Assembly (NCBI GenBank): GCA_025358485.1
Contig: JANYJJ010000136.1
Location: 1 to 43,820 of the forward strand
Reading direction: 5' to 3'
Origin: Burkholderiales bacterium
Lineage (GTDB): Bacteria > Pseudomonadota > Gammaproteobacteria > Burkholderiales > Burkholderiaceae_C
DNA: 43,820 nt
Numbering within the stretch: the first letter of the stretch is position 1; each line of letters opens with the position of its first letter. The position numbers were made by a program, and so were the translations under genes. Shown piece after piece: positions 42,109-43,820 of this stretch. The notes under the pieces were generated by a model. The model was not told where the DNA came from. It did no database searches and worked only from the letters and a program-made list of their open reading frames with translations.

Positions 42109-42831
42109 ATGCGCCCTCTCATTCTTGAATCGTCGACAGCAGCCGCAACCGCAATTGCAACAGTAGATGCCGCCATCACCTCCCGCGCCTCGGTGCGTGC
42201 CTTTCTGCCGCAACCCGTGCCGCGCGAAATGATTGAAGACCTCTTGCGCGTGGCAGCGCGGTCGCCGTCAGGCACCAACACCCAGCCGTGGAATGTCTGG
42301 GTTTTGACAGGTGAAACCAAACGCGCGCTGTCGCAAAAACTGCAAGCCGCGCACAACGACCCGCTGGTGGCCGCCACCCACACCGAGGACTACGCCTATT
42401 ACCCCACTCAGTGGCAATCGCCCTTCATCGAGCGTCGCCGCAAAGTGGGTTGGGATTTGTACAGCTTGCTCGGCTTGGTCAAAACCGACAAAGCGGGCAT
42501 GCACGCGCAGCACGGTCGTAACTACGATTTCTTCGATGCACCTGTGGGCCTGATGTTCACGATAGACCGCGTCATGCAGCAAGGCAGTTGGCTCGACTAC
42601 GGCATGTTCATGCAAAGCCTGATGGTGGCAGCGCGTGGGCGCGGGCTGGACACCTGTCCGCAAGCCGCGTTCAACCAATACCACCGCATCATCCTGCCGC
42701 ACATCGGCGCACCGCCCGAGCACCGTTTGGTGTGCGGCATGTCGCTGGGTTATGCCGACGCCTCGGCCGTGGCCAACACCCTGATCACCGAGCGCGAAGC
42801 TGTCGCCAACTTCACGAGGTTTTTGGGATGA
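42109..42831 (+). CDS. nitroreductase family protein
   Basis: A 240-residue FMN-dependent NAD(P)H oxidoreductase of the nitroreductase fold. Motifs: ITSRASVRAFLPQPVPREMIEDLLRVAARSPSGTNTQPWNVWVLTG (FMN phosphate-binding R-S-V-R and S-G-x-N-x-Q-P-W), DYGMFMQSLMVAARGRGLDTCPQAAF and CGMSLGYAD. AAGGAAG lies 6 nt before ATG 42109; TTG 42106 is ignored. The physiological substrate is unknown. Its stop overlaps the ATG of the next frame by 4 nt. Confidence 0.92.
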   Translation: MRPLILESSTAAATAIATVDAAITSRASVRAFLPQPVPREMIEDLLRVAARSPSGTNTQPWNVWVLTGETKRALSQKLQAAHNDPLVAATHTEDYAYYPTQWQSPFIERRRKVGWDLYSLLGLVKTDKAGMHAQHGRNYDFFDAPVGLMFTIDRVMQQGSWLDYGMFMQSLMVAARGRGLDTCPQAAFNQYHRIILPHIGAPPEHRLVCGMSLGYADASAVANTLITEREAVANFTRFLG

Positions 42832-43820
42832 GTAACTCGGCGCATGGAAAACTTCGCATCGCAAAAAATCCCGTTCGCCCTGAGGTGGTTCTTCCGACTG
42901 TCCTGAGGTATCGAAGGAAGGGTTCGCGCAGGACTTCCTTCGATACCTCAGGACGATCGGAAGAGATGCCTCCGTCCGAACGGGCTTGGGTATCGTGCCA
43001 CGTCAGTGCGAAAAGTCTGTCCCGCGAACTTCTTCGGTACTGTGTTGCCATCATCGCCCTTGCGTTGTGCCCGCTGGCCGCCCAAGCCGCTGACATCGAC
43101 GGCAGCAAATTGTCAGCTTGGTGGGGCATTCCCTTTGCGGGCATGTTGCTGTCCATCGCCATTCTTCCCTTGGCTTTGCCCGCTTTGTGGCATCACCACT
43201 TCGGGAAAATTGCCGCTGCTTGGGCGCTGGCTTTGGCGCTGCCGTTTGCGTGGGTGTTCGGCCCGGCCGCTATGGCCAGCAGCGTGGTTCACACGCTGCT
43301 CAGCGAGTACCTGCCCTTCATCATTTTGCTCACCGCGCTGTTCACCATTTCCGGCGGCATTTATGTTCGCGGCAACTTGCACGGCAGCCCCGCCTTGAAC
43401 GTCGCCATCATGGCCATTGGTGCGGTGCTGGCCAGCGCCATGGGCACCACAGGCGCGTCGGTGCTGTTGATACGTCCGCTGATACGCGCCAACGACAACC
43501 GCAAAAGCGTGGCTCACGTGGTCGTTTTTTTCATCTTCATTGTGTCCAACGCCGGTGGTTCACTGACGCCGCTGGGCGACCCGCCTTTGTTTTTGGGCTT
43601 CTTGAAATGCGTCGATTTTTTCTGGACGGTGAAACACATCTTTCCCGAAACGCTGTTTTTGATTGGCTCGCTGCTGGCGATTTTTTATGTCATCGACTCA
43701 TGGCACTACAAGCGCGAAGGCGTCATGCGTGTTGACCCCACACCCGACTCACCGACCTTTGGCCTGGACGGTGCTATTAACTTCGTGCCGCTGTTGATGG
43801 TGATGGCGTTGGTGCTGATG
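42828..43820 (+). CDS. sodium:proton antiporter-like membrane protein (partial, runs off window)
   Basis: The frame is open from ATG 42828 to the window end with no stop. From about 43032 the translation is a classic ion-transporter-superfamily protein of the NhaD/ArsB type: signal-like LRYCVAIIALALCPLAAQAADIDG, then SAWWGIPFAGMLLSIAILPL, ALFTISGGIYVRGNLHGSPALN, ASAMGTTGASVLLIRPLIRAN and NAGGSLTPLGDPPLFLGFL. The first 50 or so residues are the translation of a 115-bp interspersed repeat. ATG 42828 has GAGGT 8 nt upstream and overlaps the nitroreductase stop; ATG 42966 inside the repeat is the other choice. Start uncertain, family fairly sure. Confidence 0.82.
   Translation, partial: MSNSAHGKLRIAKNPVRPEVVLPTVLRYRRKGSRRTSFDTSGRSEEMPPSERAWVSCHVSAKSLSRELLRYCVAIIALALCPLAAQAADIDGSKLSAWWGIPFAGMLLSIAILPLALPALWHHHFGKIAAAWALALALPFAWVFGPAAMASSVVHTLLSEYLPFIILLTALFTISGGIYVRGNLHGSPALNVAIMAIGAVLASAMGTTGASVLLIRPLIRANDNRKSVAHVVVFFIFIVSNAGGSLTPLGDPPLFLGFLKCVDFFWTVKHIFPETLFLIGSLLAIFYVIDSWHYKREGVMRVDPTPDSPTFGLDGAINFVPLLMVMALVLM
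42870..42984. repeat. interspersed repeat, long form with 20-bp perfect hairpin
   Basis: The element has terminal inverted repeats CCCGTTCG (42870-42877) and CGAACGGG (42977-42984). Inside are 20-bp perfect arms, 42900-42919 and 42935-42954, around a 15-nt loop, extended outward by CTTCCGA/TCGGAAG (42891-42897, 42957-42963). Its start matches the element at 31150. It lies in the open frame of the antiporter gene. Confidence 0.9.

Noticed and set aside
43006-43735. Two plus-strand frames (43006-43398 and 43118-43735) at the window end
   Set aside because: They are out of frame with the clear membrane-transporter translation that runs to the end of the window.

Overview
The window is GC-rich, densely coded chromosomal DNA whose gene content and order point to a betaproteobacterium of the order Burkholderiales, most likely family Comamonadaceae. 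Pointers are the ribD-ribE-ribB-ribH-nusB run beside nrdR and glyA, a beta-type TolQRA set, a phasin, a PEP-CTERM protein, a TRAP transporter, a DUF1501/DUF1800 pair, and interspersed CCCGTTCG-type repeats. This placement is by recognition of protein families, not by a database search. I see no tRNA, rRNA, CRISPR array, prophage or insertion sequence.

Layout. (1) 1-2.8 kb, plus strand: oligoribonuclease and an RhlE-type DEAD-box helicase, with a 430-bp hairpin-rich gap between them, closed by a strong terminator. (2) 2.8-22.4 kb, entirely minus strand. In transcription order: a lytic transglycosylase, glyA, nrdR, a small locus with a nucleotidyltransferase remnant, a minor-pilin operon (fimT, pilE, pilW, pilX, pilV), ribD, ribE, ribB, ribH, nusB, an aminotransferase, a Hanks-type Ser/Thr kinase, a small lipoprotein, tolQ-tolR-tolA and a small exported protein. 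Many neighbours overlap by 1-4 nt, which suggests long co-transcribed runs. Two decayed dienelactone-hydrolase-like genes lie in this block, one after tolA and one between ribD and ribE. (3) 22.7-26.4 kb: ubiD, a DUF4394 PEP-CTERM protein, and about 1.1 kb of apparently decayed sequence. (4) 26.4-31.1 kb: a gluconate-type unit, gntK-dctQ-dctM-dctP, divergent from a LacI-family regulator, with two near-identical palindromic operators between them. (5) 31.3-36.9 kb: glnS, then divergently a four-gene pqiA-pqiA-pqiB-pqiC operon for intermembrane lipid transport. (6) 36.9-40.2 kb: a DUF2177 membrane protein and a DUF1800-DUF1501 pair. (7) 40.4-43.8 kb: a phasin divergent from an HDAC-family hydrolase, a nitroreductase and a truncated sodium:proton antiporter.

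The most unusual things are: a kinase-lipoprotein-TolQRA operon without tolB/pal next to it; repeated hexanucleotide microsatellites that code for dipeptide runs in several unrelated proteins; a 24-bp palindromic repeat forming the C-terminal tail of RibD; a 115-bp interspersed repeat read in frame into the N-terminus of the antiporter; and a clear pair of PhaR-like sites flanking a good sigma70 promoter for the phasin. None of these is certain to be new. All can be tested by comparative searches that I could not run.
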